Notes: generated from the letters alone by a model not told the origin. Counted from the stretch's first letter, positions 1-7,854 are shown. The stretch: DNA of 64,000 nt from Synechococcus sp. MIT S9220 (GCF_014304815.1 NZ_CP047958.1:1240001-1304000); one strand, 5' to 3'. Numbers and translations are program-made.

Positions 1-319
1 CAATGGCTCCGATTCCAATCAGACAACCGTCTTCAAGGGTGGCCCCATGCACCACGGCCCGGTGGCCGATGGTGACATCAGATCCGATCAACACGGGTGA
101 TCCCGGATCACCATGCAGAACGGCACCGTCCTGCACGTTGCTGTGCGGTCCAATCACGACGGACGACATGTCGCCTCTTGCCACGGCAGTTGGCCAAAGA
201 CTCGCACCTGCTGCAATCTCAACATCACCCATCACCACGGCACTTTCAGCAACCCAAGCCTGAGGATCAATCCTTGGCGAACCGATCTTCAACGGCTCTG
301 GAGTGGACGAACCAGCCAT
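1..319 (-). CDS. Gamma-carbonic anhydrase family protein (partial)
   Basis: Reading leftward from an ATG at 319, 106 codons stay open to the window edge, so only the N-terminal part is present. The protein shows the left-handed beta-helix hexapeptide pattern of the YrdA/CaiE/gamma-carbonic anhydrase family. Three histidines sit where the family binds its metal: His69 in AVLHGDPG, and His86 and His91 in IGHRAVVHG. Family members bind zinc or other metals, and some hydrate CO2 while others have unknown activity, so the ligands support a metal site but not proven catalysis. Nothing upstream shows an operon partner; tRNA-Lys follows at 517 on the other strand. Confidence 0.9.
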   Translation of the reverse strand, partial: MAGSSTPEPLKIGSPRIDPQAWVAESAVVMGDVEIAAGASLWPTAVARGDMSSVVIGPHSNVQDGAVLHGDPGSPVLIGSDVTIGHRAVVHGATLEDGCLIGIGAI

Positions 320-516
320 CAGTTCACAGTCCTGAACTCGAAGCGCTGATTTAAGCGGGTGAGATCAGCAACTGACCAGATCTGGCACTGATGGTCATGC
401 CAATTGAGGCACAAATGGATTCCGGGGAGCTCATGGACGATGGTTCGTCAGGGTGATATTTTTCTTGGGTGCTTGAAGGCACAGCCTGTTCCGGATCGCT
501 TGCTCCGGCTCAAGGG

Positions 517-588
517 GGGTCGCTAGCTCAGCGGTAGAGCACTCGGCTTTTAACCGATTGGTCCTGAGTTCGAATCTCAGGCGACCCA
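517..588 (+). tRNA. tRNA-Lys (anticodon UUU)
   Basis: The 72 bases fold as a cloverleaf. The acceptor arms GGGTCGC and GCGACCC pair fully, the D arm is GCTC/GAGC, the anticodon loop is CTTTTAA with anticodon TTT, and the T arm CTGAG-TTCGAAT-CTCAG is perfect. The first anticodon-stem pair is mismatched. The discriminator base is A, and CCA is not encoded, as is common in cyanobacteria. Confidence 0.96.
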
Positions 589-643
589 TTTCACCGACAG
601 CCTCTTTCCCGGTCATGATTGGTGTCATTGGCCAGGGTTGAAC

Positions 644-1036
644 ATGGATGGCAAACCACAGGTTGCTTTCCTCGATGACGATCCACGTCTTCGCAGTCTG
701 ATTGCCGAAGAGTTATTCGATGAAGGCGTTCAGCCTCTCGCATGCAGCACCGGCCAGGAACTGTTCGATTGTTTAGATGTTGAGAAGGTTGACCTGATTC
801 TTCTTGATCTCATGATGCCGGTCATGGACGGACTGACCTGCCTTCGACATCTCAATCAGCGCGCAGAAAAAATTCCGGTCCTTCTTGTTACTTCGTTCAA
901 TGACGAGGCCAAACGACAAGAAGCTATCGATAATGGAGCGACTGATTACATCATCAAGTCAGATCTGTTTGAGCGACTTCCTGAACTGCTCGATCGATAC
1001 CTCATCAAGCCACGGAACAGCAATGACATGGCTTGA
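644..1036 (+). CDS. Single-domain response regulator (receiver protein)
   Basis: This 130-residue protein is only a CheY-like receiver domain with no output domain. The acidic pocket is seen at Asp11-Asp13 (FLDDD), the likely phosphorylated aspartate is Asp55 in LLDLMMPVMDG, a Thr/Ser pair follows in VTSFND, and the conserved lysine is in YIIKSD. I chose the ATG at 644 because CCAGGG lies about seven bases upstream; a TTG at 638 is also in frame. No histidine kinase is nearby, so it is an orphan that probably passes phosphate or protein-protein signals. Its partner cannot be inferred from the neighbours, which are two tRNA genes. Confidence 0.88.
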   Translation: MDGKPQVAFLDDDPRLRSLIAEELFDEGVQPLACSTGQELFDCLDVEKVDLILLDLMMPVMDGLTCLRHLNQRAEKIPVLLVTSFNDEAKRQEAIDNGATDYIIKSDLFERLPELLDRYLIKPRNSNDMA

Positions 1037-1230
1037 ATCAAGCGATATTCGATCCATTCGTTGAAGCTAGCAATCGTCAACAACCCATTTGGGCTCTGTT
1101 CGAACTATCCGATTGAGCAATCTGAAGGATGTGGTTAGCAAACAATCAGTGTGGTTTCAGCGAAGACATCAATCGGCAATGCTGAAGCGGATGGGGGTCG
1201 TGACCTCCAACGACTACTATGCGGGGGTAA

Positions 1231-1304
1231 CGGGGCGTGGCGCAGCTTGGTAGCGCGGGTGCTTTGGGAGCACTAGGTCGCAGGTTCGAATCCTGTCGCC
1301 CCGA
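1231..1304 (+). tRNA. tRNA-Pro (anticodon UGG)
   Basis: Full cloverleaf of 74 bases. The acceptor stem CGGGGCG/CGCCCCG pairs completely, the D arm is GCGC/GCGC, the anticodon stem is GGTGC/GCACT with loop TTTGGGA and anticodon TGG, and the T arm is GCAGG-TTCGAAT-CCTGT. The discriminator base is A and CCA is not encoded. Confidence 0.96.
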
Positions 1305-1375
1305 TTGATGAGCGAAATTCAAACGAGAGCGCAAAGCAGAGTTTTGTTTGCTCCAGAGACGACCTTGGAAAATTC

Positions 1376-1591
1376 TTGAAAACGATCGCCGTGATCTGTG
1401 AAATATCTCTGGCTCTAGTGGCAGGATCTTTCTACGCGCGAGCCATCCAAGATCACATTGACGCGCAAGAAAAACCAAGTGGAGCGATCAACAGCGGTCT
1501 GATGGCCTCCAAAGAGACTGCGAGACGTCAGCTTTCTAGATACCTCATTCACAAGCAATACAAGCGCTACATAAAACCATCAATCAGCTGA
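1376..1591 (+). CDS. Possible small membrane-anchored protein, unknown function
   Basis: A 71-codon frame starts at a TTG preceded by GGAAAA. It would give a short hydrophobic N-terminal segment (about residues 4-21, EISLALVAGS) followed by a charged, lysine/arginine-rich tail ending in YKRYIKPSIS. The pattern fits a small single-pass membrane protein with a basic cytoplasmic or stromal-side tail. The weak start and local AT richness leave real doubt. I do not recognise a family, and neighbours give no functional hint. Confidence 0.4.
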   Translation: MKTIAVICEISLALVAGSFYARAIQDHIDAQEKPSGAINSGLMASKETARRQLSRYLIHKQYKRYIKPSIS

Positions 1592-1828
1592 CAGCAATCT
1601 TGTCAAGCCAACCAAAGACCGTCTAGTTTTATTTTTAGAGCATAGAACTCTTTCTGATCGACAAGAAAGGACCCATCAAGATCGACAAACCTTGACAATC
1701 AGCCTCAGCCGTGGACCTAGGCCAAAGGCTCGGGCTATCGATAGTTTCAAACGCAATTTCGACAAAACCTGAAATGATTGAAAAGCTGAGTTTTCAGACA
1801 TAGACTATCGTTCATATTAAGCGCAAGA

Positions 1829-2533
1829 ATGAAATCATCAGCCAACACTCTCTGTATCGATATTGGCGGCACAGGTGTCAAGCTCATTGTTCTTGACCCC
1901 ACAGGAAGTGAGTTGTGTGATCGACAACGGCAAGAAACTCCTCACCCTGCAACCCCGGAATCAATTCTTGGGGTCATTCAAGAGTTGACCAGCAAAGTGC
2001 CCGAATTTGATCGTGTTGCCGTTGGCTTCCCTGGCGTCGTCAGCAATGGAATGATTGAAACGGCTGCCAACTTAGACACCCATTGGTTAGGCATTAACCT
2101 TGCCGCTCAACTGGAACAGCGCCTAAAAAAACCGACTCGAGTTGCCAATGACGCAGATGTACAGGGATATGGATGTGTTTCCGGAGAGGGTGTTGAAATG
2201 GTGCTGACCCTTGGCACAGGAATGGGATCAGCCTTGTTTCTTGATGGACGCCTGGTACCCAACCTGGAACTTGCCCATCATTTGTTTAAAAAGAAAAAGA
2301 CGTATGAAGACTATATCGGCAGACCGGCACTTGAAGAGATTGGCAAAGAGAAGTGGATTCAGCGTGTTAAAAAAGTCATATCAACAACAAAGCACATCTG
2401 GAACTGGGACTTTTTGCACTTGGGTGGTGGCAACAGCAAGCTTCTGAAAGAAGCGGAGTTATCAAACGACGTGATGTTGCATTCCAACAAAGCTGGTGTG
2501 TTAGGTGGTTATTTTTTATGGGAAGGCAACTGA
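1829..2533 (+). CDS. ROK-family kinase, probably polyphosphate glucokinase-like
   Basis: 234 residues of the ROK/actin-fold kinase family. The N-terminal phosphate loop is at residues 11-18 (DIGGTGVK), the catalytic aspartate region is VANDADVQG near residue 112, and a second nucleotide loop TLGTGMGSAL follows. The LELAHHLF segment and the short length resemble polyphosphate/ATP glucokinases, which phosphorylate glucose using polyphosphate. The cysteine-rich zinc motif of ROK repressors is absent and there is no helix-turn-helix, so this is an enzyme rather than a regulator. The sugar and phosphate donor are inferred from family resemblance. It appears monocistronic. Confidence 0.82.
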   Translation: MKSSANTLCIDIGGTGVKLIVLDPTGSELCDRQRQETPHPATPESILGVIQELTSKVPEFDRVAVGFPGVVSNGMIETAANLDTHWLGINLAAQLEQRLKKPTRVANDADVQGYGCVSGEGVEMVLTLGTGMGSALFLDGRLVPNLELAHHLFKKKKTYEDYIGRPALEEIGKEKWIQRVKKVISTTKHIWNWDFLHLGGGNSKLLKEAELSNDVMLHSNKAGVLGGYFLWEGN

Positions 2534-2738
2534 TTGATTCTTCGCGAATCATCGATGTGTGATGAACTGACTGGTCACCAATCATTTGCTCAGGCGATCG
2601 TTCTGTCGGCCTGATTGTTGTCCCGAACCGAGCCGGTGAATCACGAGGAGCTGCTGTGGGTTCTGGTTGCGCTGGTAACTGTTGAAACCACAGCGATCCT
2701 TTACACAGCGCAAGCTTCCCTGTACACGAAGGTCACTG

Positions 2739-2825
2739 GTGGAAATTCTCACAGCCCTTGCGGTTCTGCCGTTTTTCGCCGCTCTGGTCGTTGGAGCCAG
2801 GGAGGCCGAACAGGATCAACGCTGA
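2739..2825 (+). CDS. Candidate 28-residue single-pass membrane peptide
   Basis: A GTG start preceded by GAAGG at a spacing of about six bases opens a 28-codon frame. It encodes a hydrophobic helix (ILTALAVLPFFAALVVGA) followed by a short charged tail REAEQDQR. The size and layout resemble the tiny membrane subunits common in thylakoid complexes, but I cannot match it to any known photosystem, cytochrome b6f or NDH subunit. A longer frame (2615-2866) overlaps it but turns arginine-rich and looks like the shadow frame. Comparison with related genomes would decide; low confidence. Confidence 0.35.
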   Translation: MEILTALAVLPFFAALVVGAREAEQDQR

Positions 2826-2878
2826 AGCGTGGCATTCGAAGCAGATCCATGGCTATGCCTGAGTAAACGGGCTCGGTT

Positions 2879-3244
2879 ATGCGCTGGCTGCTGGTTTTTT
2901 CCGGACTCATCATGTCCGGGATCTGGGTTGATCTCAAAGCAGAGCAACGTCCACCTGAATTGCAGGCAGGGCAATCGATTTTGGTTGTCGACCAAACCCT
3001 GACTTCCACAGGCTGGAATCCTGCTCCTGAAGGACAAGTACAGACCTTTGAGCAGAAGCTGGCGGGCAATCAACTGTCGTCACTGGCGTCCTGCTCAGGA
3101 ACAGGTGCTGGATACTGCCGTTACGACTACCAACGGAGCAACAAGCGGCTCGTGGTGGTCACGGTGCCAGCGCCTCAACCCAATCAAGCTGGACGCGTGG
3201 CCCGTTGGTGGATGGAGTCTGTGACGCTCAACCCAGCACATTGA
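2879..3244 (+). CDS. Exported or lumenal protein of unknown function
   Basis: 121 residues beginning with a typical signal sequence: MRWLL, a hydrophobic stretch to about residue 16, then a likely cleavage near LKAEQ. The mature part has two cysteines close together (ASCSGTGAGYCRYDY) that could form a disulfide outside the cytoplasm, and a conserved-looking VVVTVPAP strand. No family is recognised. It ends 17 bases inside the convergent membrane-protein gene at 3228-3473, so the two genes share a 3' end. Confidence 0.7.
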   Translation: MRWLLVFSGLIMSGIWVDLKAEQRPPELQAGQSILVVDQTLTSTGWNPAPEGQVQTFEQKLAGNQLSSLASCSGTGAGYCRYDYQRSNKRLVVVTVPAPQPNQAGRVARWWMESVTLNPAH

Positions 3245-3473
3245 TCAATCTCAGGGTTCCCCACAGGTCAAAAACGCAGAAAATCAACCCAATCACAATC
3301 AGGTCCCAAGCACGGTGACGCAACGCCCAGGGAGCAAGAAAGACTTCGGCAACGCCGTGAAGTGCTGTTCCCAGTGCGATGTGTTCAAGCACCAGCAGTC
3401 CATGAGCCAACAAGAAAAGGCCGCTCGCGACGAAGCGCATTAGCACCGACCAGGAGACCGACACTCTTTTCAT
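3228..3473 (-). CDS. Small multi-pass membrane protein of unknown function
   Basis: 81 residues made almost wholly of hydrophobic helices, about residues 8-30, 36-52 and 56-78, with basic residues between them (LRHRAWD). The length and three-helix layout are coherent and the frame has no other explanation, which supports a real gene. The fold resembles small DUF-type thylakoid or plasma membrane proteins, but no family is assigned. It is convergent with, and overlaps by 17 bases, the exported protein gene to its left. Confidence 0.7.
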   Translation of the reverse strand: MKRVSVSWSVLMRFVASGLFLLAHGLLVLEHIALGTALHGVAEVFLAPWALRHRAWDLIVIGLIFCVFDLWGTLRLINVLG

Positions 3474-3698
3474 CGAACGGCAAGTCAGCCTATCGGGTTT
3501 GCCGGCTTGAACCTCGACGGGCTGTTGAGGCTTGTTAAGGCCAATGTCAGATCAATCGGCATGAGGTTCCGCAAAGATCAGCCCTAAAACGCATCCATTG
3601 GCAGTTGACGTCACAGCTCGACTGGCGATTCGTATCAGAAGTCACGCTTGCGACCAGCCAAAGGTGAAAACAACTCGTCAACGAGCACTGGTGTTGAC

Positions 3699-3722
3699 TC
3701 TCAATAGTGCGTACTATTGAGA
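3699..3722 (+). promoter_or_regulatory. Perfect 10-bp inverted repeat upstream of the Fur-family gene
   Basis: TCTCAATAGT and ACTATTGAGA form a perfect dyad around a 4-base centre (GCGT), ending 19 bases before the ATG at 3742. A TTGACT at 3694-3699 adjoins it, so bound protein would cover the likely promoter. The position is that expected of an autoregulatory operator for the Fur-family protein; the sequence is not the classical GATAATGATAATC Fur box. Confidence 0.6.
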
Positions 3723-3741
3723 AACACTGCATTCCGTTTGC

Positions 3742-4194
3742 ATGTCGCCTGCAACCTCTTCTGCTGAAGCGACCGGAACTCTGAAGAAGGGGCTACACCA
3801 GGAAGGGCGTCGGATGACGCCGCAGAGGCGATTGGTGCTGGACCTGTTTGAACAGATCGGCAGTGGTAGTCATCTCAGTGCAGAAGAGGTCCACCGTCAG
3901 CTTGTGGACAATCAGTCGAAGGTCTCGCTGGCAACCATCTACCGCACCCTGCGGTTGTTGGTGGAGATGGATTTTCTTCAGGAGCTGGAACTTCGAGATG
4001 GAGGAAGTCGTTTTGAGCTGGCGGATGAAGAACACATTCACCACCATCACCTTGTCTGCGTGCGCTGCGGCCGTACGGAAGAATTTGAAAATGAGCCTGT
4101 CCTTCAGGCAGGGCGTGATGCTTGCAAGCAATTCGATTTTGAACTGATCGATTCCAGCCTGAATGTGCGTGGCATCTGCCCTGCATGCCGTTGA
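3742..4194 (+). CDS. Fur-family metal- or peroxide-responsive repressor
   Basis: 150 residues with the full Fur architecture. A winged helix occupies residues 20-85 (MTPQRRLVLDLF, recognition helix VSLATIYRTLRLL), followed by a histidine-rich hinge HIHHHHLVCVRC and a dimerisation domain. Two CxxC pairs (Cys106/Cys109 and Cys146/Cys149) make the structural zinc site. Members sense iron, zinc or peroxide (Fur, Zur, PerR). The four-histidine run and two complete CxxC sites fit any of them, and the sequence alone does not settle which. The 3' neighbour is a histidine-rich repeat protein on the opposite strand, hinting at metal handling. Confidence 0.92.
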   Translation: MSPATSSAEATGTLKKGLHQEGRRMTPQRRLVLDLFEQIGSGSHLSAEEVHRQLVDNQSKVSLATIYRTLRLLVEMDFLQELELRDGGSRFELADEEHIHHHHLVCVRCGRTEEFENEPVLQAGRDACKQFDFELIDSSLNVRGICPACR

Positions 4195-4204
4195 TCAGGG
4201 CTTC

Positions 4205-4699
4205 CTAGTGATGGCCCGTTGAATGCTCGGAACAAGGCATCCAGTGACTGCCCATCTGGTGGACTCCCTCACAGCCAATCAGCTTGGCCTGTGCTTCAGC
4301 TTCAGCCTTGGTTGGGAAAGCCAGCAAGCGTGGATCGTCCTCTGACTCAGCGAGAGAATTGCTGTTGTGGTTGGGGCTGCTGTGATTGTGGCCGTTGTGA
4401 TCATGGCTGCCGCGCCCACCCATCTGGACCAAACCCATGCTCATCGGTCCAATCGTCCAGACCCCCATGGTGTTGGCACCGATTGCCAGCAGTCCCATTC
4501 CCACAATGGAGAGGTTGATCACGCCCATAGCGACCACACCGATGGAGACCACCCCCATCGGAACGATGCCGATACAAATCACGCCCATCGGCACGATTCC
4601 GATCGAAACAGTGCCGAGTGGGGCAATTCCAACAGCCAGGCGTTTGGGCTTACTGCCGCAATGAGCTGGCGCCGAATCAGGTGAGGAAGATTTAGTCAT
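4205..4699 (-). CDS. Glycine-pentad repeat protein with His-rich linker and DUF3721-like tail
   Basis: 164 residues in three parts. Residues 24-94 have glycine (serine once, at 64) at every fifth position, in the pattern G-V-V-P/S-M/I; the units alternate between ending PM and SI, giving a ten-residue super-repeat (GIVPMGVICI). Residues 95-115 are Gly/His/Asn-rich (HDHNGHNH). The C-terminus (about 128-158) has FPTKAEAEAQAKLIGC and HQMGSHWMPC, matching the DUF3721 pattern as I know it from marine Synechococcus. Strict period five over 71 residues suggests a beta-solenoid or a packed membrane-associated sheet. The histidines and cysteines suggest metal binding. Function is unknown. It converges on the Fur-family gene and diverges from the SepF-like gene. 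Confidence 0.85.
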   Translation of the reverse strand: MTKSSSPDSAPAHCGSKPKRLAVGIAPLGTVSIGIVPMGVICIGIVPMGVVSIGVVAMGVINLSIVGMGLLAIGANTMGVWTIGPMSMGLVQMGGRGSHDHNGHNHSSPNHNSNSLAESEDDPRLLAFPTKAEAEAQAKLIGCEGVHQMGSHWMPCSEHSTGHH

Positions 4700-4754
4700 C
4701 TCTGCATGGTGACGGTTGCTGCGACTTTCCTCCAGCCTCGCCAGGCTGAGAGTA

Positions 4755-5015
4755 ATGAATCAATTCACTCCAGAGCAATTACGGGAACTGCTTGTGATCC
4801 GTCCGCAAGACGTGACGGAGGGGATGGCAGCTGTTCTGGCTGTTCGCAGTCAAAGAACAGTGGTGCTTGATCTCACGTCCATGGAGATCGCCCAGGCACA
4901 ACGCACCGCTGATTTCGTGTCCGGTGGCGTGAGGGCCGTCGACGGTGAGGAACATCGGCTCGGGGAGCATGTGTTCCTGTTCACGCCAGCTGGCGTTCAG
5001 GTCACTCTTAACTAA
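4755..5015 (+). CDS. Short SepF-like protein (cell-division SepF domain)
   Basis: 86 residues consisting almost only of the SepF domain: IRPQDVTEGMAAVLAVRSQ, VVLDLTSMEIAQAQRTADFV and a C-terminal FLFTPAGVQV strand. SepF tethers FtsZ to the membrane in cyanobacteria and Gram-positives. Here the N-terminal amphipathic anchor and linker of full-length SepF (about 180-200 residues) are missing, so this is probably a second, divergent copy that may bind SepF or FtsZ rather than the main division factor. I chose the ATG at 4755 over an upstream frame start at 4716 because homology begins after it. Its 3' end overlaps arsS by 8 bases, convergently. Confidence 0.78.
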   Translation: MNQFTPEQLRELLVIRPQDVTEGMAAVLAVRSQRTVVLDLTSMEIAQAQRTADFVSGGVRAVDGEEHRLGEHVFLFTPAGVQVTLN

Positions 5016-6039
5016 GAGAACCACCACAGCTGGATCCATTGCCAGCCGTACACCCAAAACAATGGTCTGCGACGGCAATCGGTTGATCCATCAGTCCATC
5101 CGCAGCGCTGAGTAGATCAGCGAGCACTCGAGGGCCAGCGTTGGATGCAAGATTCAATTGCTGATTGAAATCGCAGTCGTAGAGCGCTCCGGTCCAGCTC
5201 ACGCTGATCAGGCTTCGGCACATGACCGCAGCAATATTTTCCGGTCGATGGGCCTCACGCAAGATCTGCTGGTACGGCTCGAGCTGACCCTGATGCTGCA
5301 AATCTCGCGCGAATCGCTGAATCGGCATGTTGGTGATCGTGAGTAGGTGAGAGAACGTAATCCCGTGGCTAGACGACAAGGCCTGCCTGTATTGGGCCTC
5401 AAGGGATTCCTGAGCCGGAGGAAGGGAAGGGCCTGAAGGGTTGAACACCAGATCCAGTTGCAAGGGTGATCCGGGTTGGGCGTATCCCAACCGATTCAAC
5501 TGCTTCAAACCTGCAATGCTGCGCTCATAGACCCCCTGGCCTCTCTGTAGATCGACCCTCTCCTGTTCGTAACAGGGCAGAGATGCAACCACCCTCACAC
5601 CCATCACAGCCAGGAATTCAGCAAGATCCTCATGTCCGGGTTCGCTGAGGATCGTGAGATTGCAGCGATCGATCACTTCGACGCCAAGAGCCCTGGCCGC
5701 CGTAACAAGCTCACGAAACTGAGGATGCAGTTCCGGTGCACCACCGGTGAGATCAAGACAACGAAGACCCAGGCGAGCGAGCACCTCAGGAATCAGATCA
5801 ATGAGCTCCCCAGCCATCATTTCCTTCCTCCAGGGGCCGGCATTCACATGACAGTGACTGCAGCTCTGATTGCATCGATAGCCGAGGTTGACCTGCAGAG
5901 TGGTCAATCTGCCTCGGCGAACGGGGGGGAACCTCAGTGTTTCGGGAAAGGTTGATGTCAACGTCGGGGTGCGATCTGAAGCCGTGACCTGTTGGAATTC
6001 TGGCGAATCACCCGCAAAGTGAGGCAGGCGACTGTTCAA
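5008..6039 (-). CDS. arsS: Arsenosugar biosynthesis radical SAM protein ArsS
   Basis: 343 residues. The radical SAM cluster motif is Cys56-x3-Cys60-x2-Cys63 (CNQSCSHCH), followed by the DLTGGAPELHPQFRELV segment typical of ArsS. The C-terminal half carries further cysteines (VMCRSLIS, YDCDFNQQ and the terminal CFGCTAG-SSCGG), matching the DUF3641 region that binds an auxiliary cluster. ArsS adds the 5'-deoxyadenosyl group to dimethylarsenite on the way to arsenosugars. No arsM or other arsenic gene is in the immediate neighbourhood, so the methylated substrate must come from a gene elsewhere. The length is normal for the family. Confidence 0.93.
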   Translation of the reverse strand: MNSRLPHFAGDSPEFQQVTASDRTPTLTSTFPETLRFPPVRRGRLTTLQVNLGYRCNQSCSHCHVNAGPWRKEMMAGELIDLIPEVLARLGLRCLDLTGGAPELHPQFRELVTAARALGVEVIDRCNLTILSEPGHEDLAEFLAVMGVRVVASLPCYEQERVDLQRGQGVYERSIAGLKQLNRLGYAQPGSPLQLDLVFNPSGPSLPPAQESLEAQYRQALSSSHGITFSHLLTITNMPIQRFARDLQHQGQLEPYQQILREAHRPENIAAVMCRSLISVSWTGALYDCDFNQQLNLASNAGPRVLADLLSAADGLMDQPIAVADHCFGCTAGNGSSCGGSLS

Positions 6040-6079
6040 CGATCAGGGCATACACCGAGATCAATCTGGCAAGGATGTT

Positions 6080-7348
6080 TCAGGGTGTGCGTTCGGTCCG
6101 AGTTTCCGACAAAGCGGTGAACCAGTTCACATAGGCCTTGGGACCGCCAGGAATGCAGACATCGAAATGCAGAGGATCCTCAGGGTCACTGATCCCAGCG
6201 AGAGAGCCATCGGTCAACGACGGTCGGTCAACCTCTCCGCCACTGCTGTCGACAAGCACCACCCGGTTTGGACGTCCAAAGCTGCATCCGAGTTCCTGAA
6301 GGAGAGTGAGAAAGCCTCGATCACTGCCTCCTCTCAACCAGCCTTCTCCAGAAGGATTGATCGTTGAAGTAACAGTGTCACCAACGCCGACGAGGTGAGG
6401 CATCTGTTCACGAGGTATCCGTTGCTTGCAGAGAGCCAGCAGTGCTTCATGGTCATTGGGTGCTGTTCTGACGTTGAACGCTTCACCGAGAGGTGCCTTG
6501 CCTGTGCGTGCTGCGATGTGGCGATTGATCAACACCAGCAATCCCGCTTCCTTGATGGCTCCTCGCAACATGAACTGGATATCGGTACTGCCAACATCTC
6601 CCTTAACGGCAGGCTTGAGCCGTTCACAGCCAAGGGGATCACGCCCGAGATTCGGCGCAACATGCAGGAAGAAGGAGTCGTGAAGCCCTTCGGAAACGGC
6701 CATCGCCATCAGTTGCTGCATGAGCGACTCCAGCATTGACTGCAATTGGCGCTGATGCTCAACATCGTCAGGGATTCGACTGAACAGGTGGTTGAGATTG
6801 ATGGTTGGTGAGAGCTGAGTATCTAGAACCGCCAGATCAACCTCAACGGATAGCTCCTGATCGCTCAATTCCGGCATCAAGGCAGGGAGCATGGAACACA
6901 TCAGTGCCTTCATCCGCCCGGGAACCGATGCCAGGAAGCTGATTTCAGCCTCACTGACTCCTGGATGCGTGACGTTGCCGAATTCATCCTGCAGCTGCAC
7001 ACCACCGGCAGCGAGCCCGGGGAGATAGAGACCTTGACTTCGGGCCTTTTCACTGTCACCGAGTGCTTTCTCAACAAGGCGATTGACGCCGCGATGACCT
7101 TCGTGTTCGCCATTGGTCAGAACCACAAAACTGCCACGTAATCGAGCAGCGGCATACACATAATCCGCAGAAAGGCTCCGGGTGAGTGGATCCTTCACCA
7201 GAGGTATGCAGACCCCGTCAAGGTCCTGCACGATCAAAAGGTCTGGACTGGCAACGAGTTCCTGATGCAGTGAAGCGAGATCCATCCCAACCATGCTGTC
7301 GCGAGCTTGGTTCTCACCCTCCCATGCAGCGATTGAATCGCCAATCAT
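6080..7348 (-). CDS. stpA: Glucosylglycerol 3-phosphatase
   Basis: 422 residues matching StpA, which removes phosphate from glucosylglycerol 3-phosphate in the last step of synthesis of the compatible solute glucosylglycerol. A haloacid-dehalogenase-type DxDG motif is at residues 42-45 (QDLDGVCIPLVKDP), followed by VVLTNGEHEG and later VGVGDTVTSTIN, which looks like the conserved acidic motif. Possible internal starts (MVGMDLASLHQ) would shorten it by about 18-21 residues. Its presence marks a moderately halotolerant, marine-type cyanobacterium. It is transcribed alone; the synthase is not in the window. Confidence 0.93.
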   Translation of the reverse strand: MIGDSIAAWEGENQARDSMVGMDLASLHQELVASPDLLIVQDLDGVCIPLVKDPLTRSLSADYVYAAARLRGSFVVLTNGEHEGHRGVNRLVEKALGDSEKARSQGLYLPGLAAGGVQLQDEFGNVTHPGVSEAEISFLASVPGRMKALMCSMLPALMPELSDQELSVEVDLAVLDTQLSPTINLNHLFSRIPDDVEHQRQLQSMLESLMQQLMAMAVSEGLHDSFFLHVAPNLGRDPLGCERLKPAVKGDVGSTDIQFMLRGAIKEAGLLVLINRHIAARTGKAPLGEAFNVRTAPNDHEALLALCKQRIPREQMPHLVGVGDTVTSTINPSGEGWLRGGSDRGFLTLLQELGCSFGRPNRVVLVDSSGGEVDRPSLTDGSLAGISDPEDPLHFDVCIPGGPKAYVNWFTALSETRTERTP

Positions 7349-7373
7349 CGAATAGCGGAACGATGATCAGACT

Positions 7374-7854
7374 TCAGGCAAAACCCATGACCAACCTGAA
7401 GGCAGGCTGGAGATGGGTGCGATCAATCACAGCCTGAATCTCCGGATAGAGGCTGAGATCAAGCTCTGGGAAAAACAATGGCAGGTCACTGAGATGGACC
7501 TCAACAGCGAACTCAGCAGCACCCCAGCAATCGCCAACCAAAGGACGCTCAGGATTTAGTTAATGATTGAACACCTCCATGAGTCGTGCAAATTCACGTT
7601 CACGACTGGAGGAAACGAATCATGCACATGAGGCCGCAGCTATGAGTCTCGGCAAGATGCAAACGGATTGAACCACTTTCGAACAACTTGAGTGGAGATC
7701 CATCCTCAAGCAGGACATCACTGTCGATCAAAGCAGGAAGCTTTCCAAATGGGTTGATGCCAAGGAAATCAGCATGGCGGTCGTGAATTGACTGCAGGTC
7801 CAGTTCAACCAGTTCATGGTTGATCGCTTTGATTTCCATGAACCAGCGGGGCAT
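7374..7854 (-). pseudogene. Glutathione S-transferase remnant
   Basis: Two pieces of one protein lie in order on the minus strand. 7607-7854 encodes a thioredoxin-fold N-terminal half with the recognisable NPFGKLPALIDSDVLLEDG and ESGSIRLHLAET segments. 7374-7562 encodes a C-terminal end (ERPLVGDCWGAAEFAVEV to FRLVMGFA and stop). A stop codon lies immediately before the second piece, the middle helices are missing, and the first about 12 residues of the N-terminal strand look degraded. This fits a glutathione S-transferase gene disabled by deletion and frame loss. Confidence 0.72.

Noticed and set aside
2615-2866. 83-codon plus-strand frame over the 28-residue candidate
   Set aside because: After a short hydrophobic start it becomes arginine/serine-rich, typical of a shadow frame.
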